This document shows, one piece after another, positions 44,163 through 44,859 of a stretch of 44,859 bases of DNA. The notes below the pieces were generated by a model. The model saw only the letters and a program-made list of their open reading frames with translations, was not told where the DNA came from and did no database searches. Location: contig JAHBMJ010000569.1 in the NCBI GenBank assembly GCA_018398765.1, positions 1-44,859 of the forward strand. Direction: 5' to 3'. Within the stretch, counting starts at the first letter, position 1. Every line of letters starts with the position of its first letter. The stretch is from Chromera velia. Its lineage: Eukaryota > Sar > Chromeraceae. A program made the position numbers and the translations under genes.

Positions 44163-44859
44163 AAAAAAAAAAAAAAGACTAGCTGTCTGCTTGCCTGACT
44201 GACCCCCTTGTCCTCTCTCAGGTCCTCTCTCTCGAGCGCTCTGCATGGACGCAGAAAGGGAATTTATCAAGTGGCTGTCTGGATCATGCATGGTTCACGT
44301 TTCCTCTGAAAATCTCAGCAGACGGAAAAAACGTTCCTCCCAGAAAAAACATACAAGGCAGGATTCTTCTCAAGACGAGCGAATTTGTCGATAGAAGTCG
44401 GCAAAGAAATCAAAAAGAGACTTTCTCCACCCCTTCTTCAGGAAGAATGGCGAGGAGAATCTTTCTCTCACGAGAGGAGAAAAAGGGGAGGAAACATCGA
44501 AAAGGCCTCCGCAAAAGTGCTTTTTTTTCTATCTCTTGATTTTTTTCAGTCCATTTGACACAGCTTCATGGAAGAAGAAACACATGCATTGTGACGCTCT
44601 TCTGTCTGCTGCAACACATCATTCTGTTCCGATTTTCTCCCTTGTAGACTACTCACTTTTGCAGTGCCTTTCCGCAAGCTGCGTAGATGACGTTGACGAG
44701 CTGCTGCTGCTTCTGCTTCCCCTCCGCTCCACTCCCCCAGCAGCAGTCAAACAACGGACCTCCTGTTGCACCCCCCTCGGCAACAGGAATCATCCCTGCA
44801 CTGACGCGGTTGTGCATTATGCACAGAGCATCTAGACTCTCGCGCACCGACGGCAGCCA
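41116..44859 (-). CDS. Importin-5/Kap121-type karyopherin beta, C-terminal part (5' end off window)
   Basis: Importin-5 (RanBP5, Kap121 in yeast) is a HEAT-repeat receptor that carries ribosomal proteins and histones through nuclear pores under Ran control. Exons on the minus strand: 44859-44657 (partial), 44240-44204, 43713-43630, 43279-43103, 42962-42939, 42840-42631, 42260-42166, 41784-41610, 41217-41116. Phases agree throughout, leaving 368 C-terminal residues (full-length homologues about 1100). Helical repeat pairs are evident. An acidic loop (LLEEDDDEDDEVGE) and the segments ASAFGLGCLAQRAP and EWLPVTEDEQEAW align by position and pattern with the animal C-terminal HEAT repeats. An extra acidic insert (EGDEEDEGEDEDD) lies in the 42840-42631 exon. 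The 24 nt exon (IEEKAEPI) is the least certain; it keeps frame and improves the match. The right window edge truncates the gene. Confidence 0.88.
43319..43352. repeat. (GAAA)n/(GGAA)n array in importin intron
   Basis: Polypurine tetranucleotide run between the 43713-43630 and 43279-43103 exons. Confidence 0.85.
44091..44176. repeat. Poly(A), (GGAA)n and (GAAA)n polypurine tract
   Basis: Adjacent A, GGAA and GAAA runs in an importin intron, close to the donor of the 37 nt exon at 44240-44204. Confidence 0.9.

Overview
This is a eukaryotic nuclear scaffold fragment, most likely from a photosynthetic alveolate of the chromerid type (Chromera or Vitrella). That assignment is an inference from four things: genes split into many small exons by GT-AG introns packed with microsatellites; two proteins with the bipartite plastid presequence of red-lineage secondary algae (signal peptide with an A-F or G-F junction, then a transit region); a Tat-type thylakoid-lumen signal on one of them; and clusters of TGCATGCA, a motif recognised by ApiAP2 factors in apicomplexans. 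No bacterial operon structure, rRNA, CRISPR array or complete transposase gene was seen.

Layout, left to right. 1-2626: a small minus-strand three-exon membrane-protein gene (1304 to 314) and a plus-strand intronless secreted-protein gene (1955-2626) diverge from a 650 bp spacer full of TGCATGCA clusters. 4359-18938: RAD50 on the minus strand, reconstructed here as 31 exons with every phase matching, giving 1396 residues with Walker A, Q-loop, zinc hook, ABC signature, Walker B/D-loop and H-loop all present. 21341-23147: a five-exon minus-strand PsbQ-like lumenal photosystem II protein. 23878-26229: a divergently transcribed four-exon gene for a plastid-targeted membrane-anchored helical protein of unknown function (F0-b-like architecture). 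26230-36677: 10 kb with no well-supported gene, including a 3.7 kb AT-rich block with at least two MITE-like elements and a possible tRNA-derived SINE. 36678-38141: a minus-strand secreted protein with five 10-residue repeats. 38142-41115: intergenic, with an AT-rich block and a poly(A)/poly(T) hairpin element. 41116-44859: the 3' two-fifths or so of an importin-5/Kap121 karyopherin gene on the minus strand, nine exons, cut by the right edge.

The genes do not form one pathway: RAD50 is nuclear DNA-break repair, importin-5 is nuclear import, and the two head-to-head plastid genes plausibly share a promoter and act at the thylakoid. The most unusual biology is in how introns and repeats interact. 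Many introns begin with a tandemly repeated copy of their own 5' splice tetramer (GTCA, GTCG, GTAG, GTGG) or end in TGCC/TGCA repeats. In one RAD50 intron a 31 bp unit spanning the exon end and splice donor is present three times. In another, the splice acceptor with the start of its exon is duplicated.
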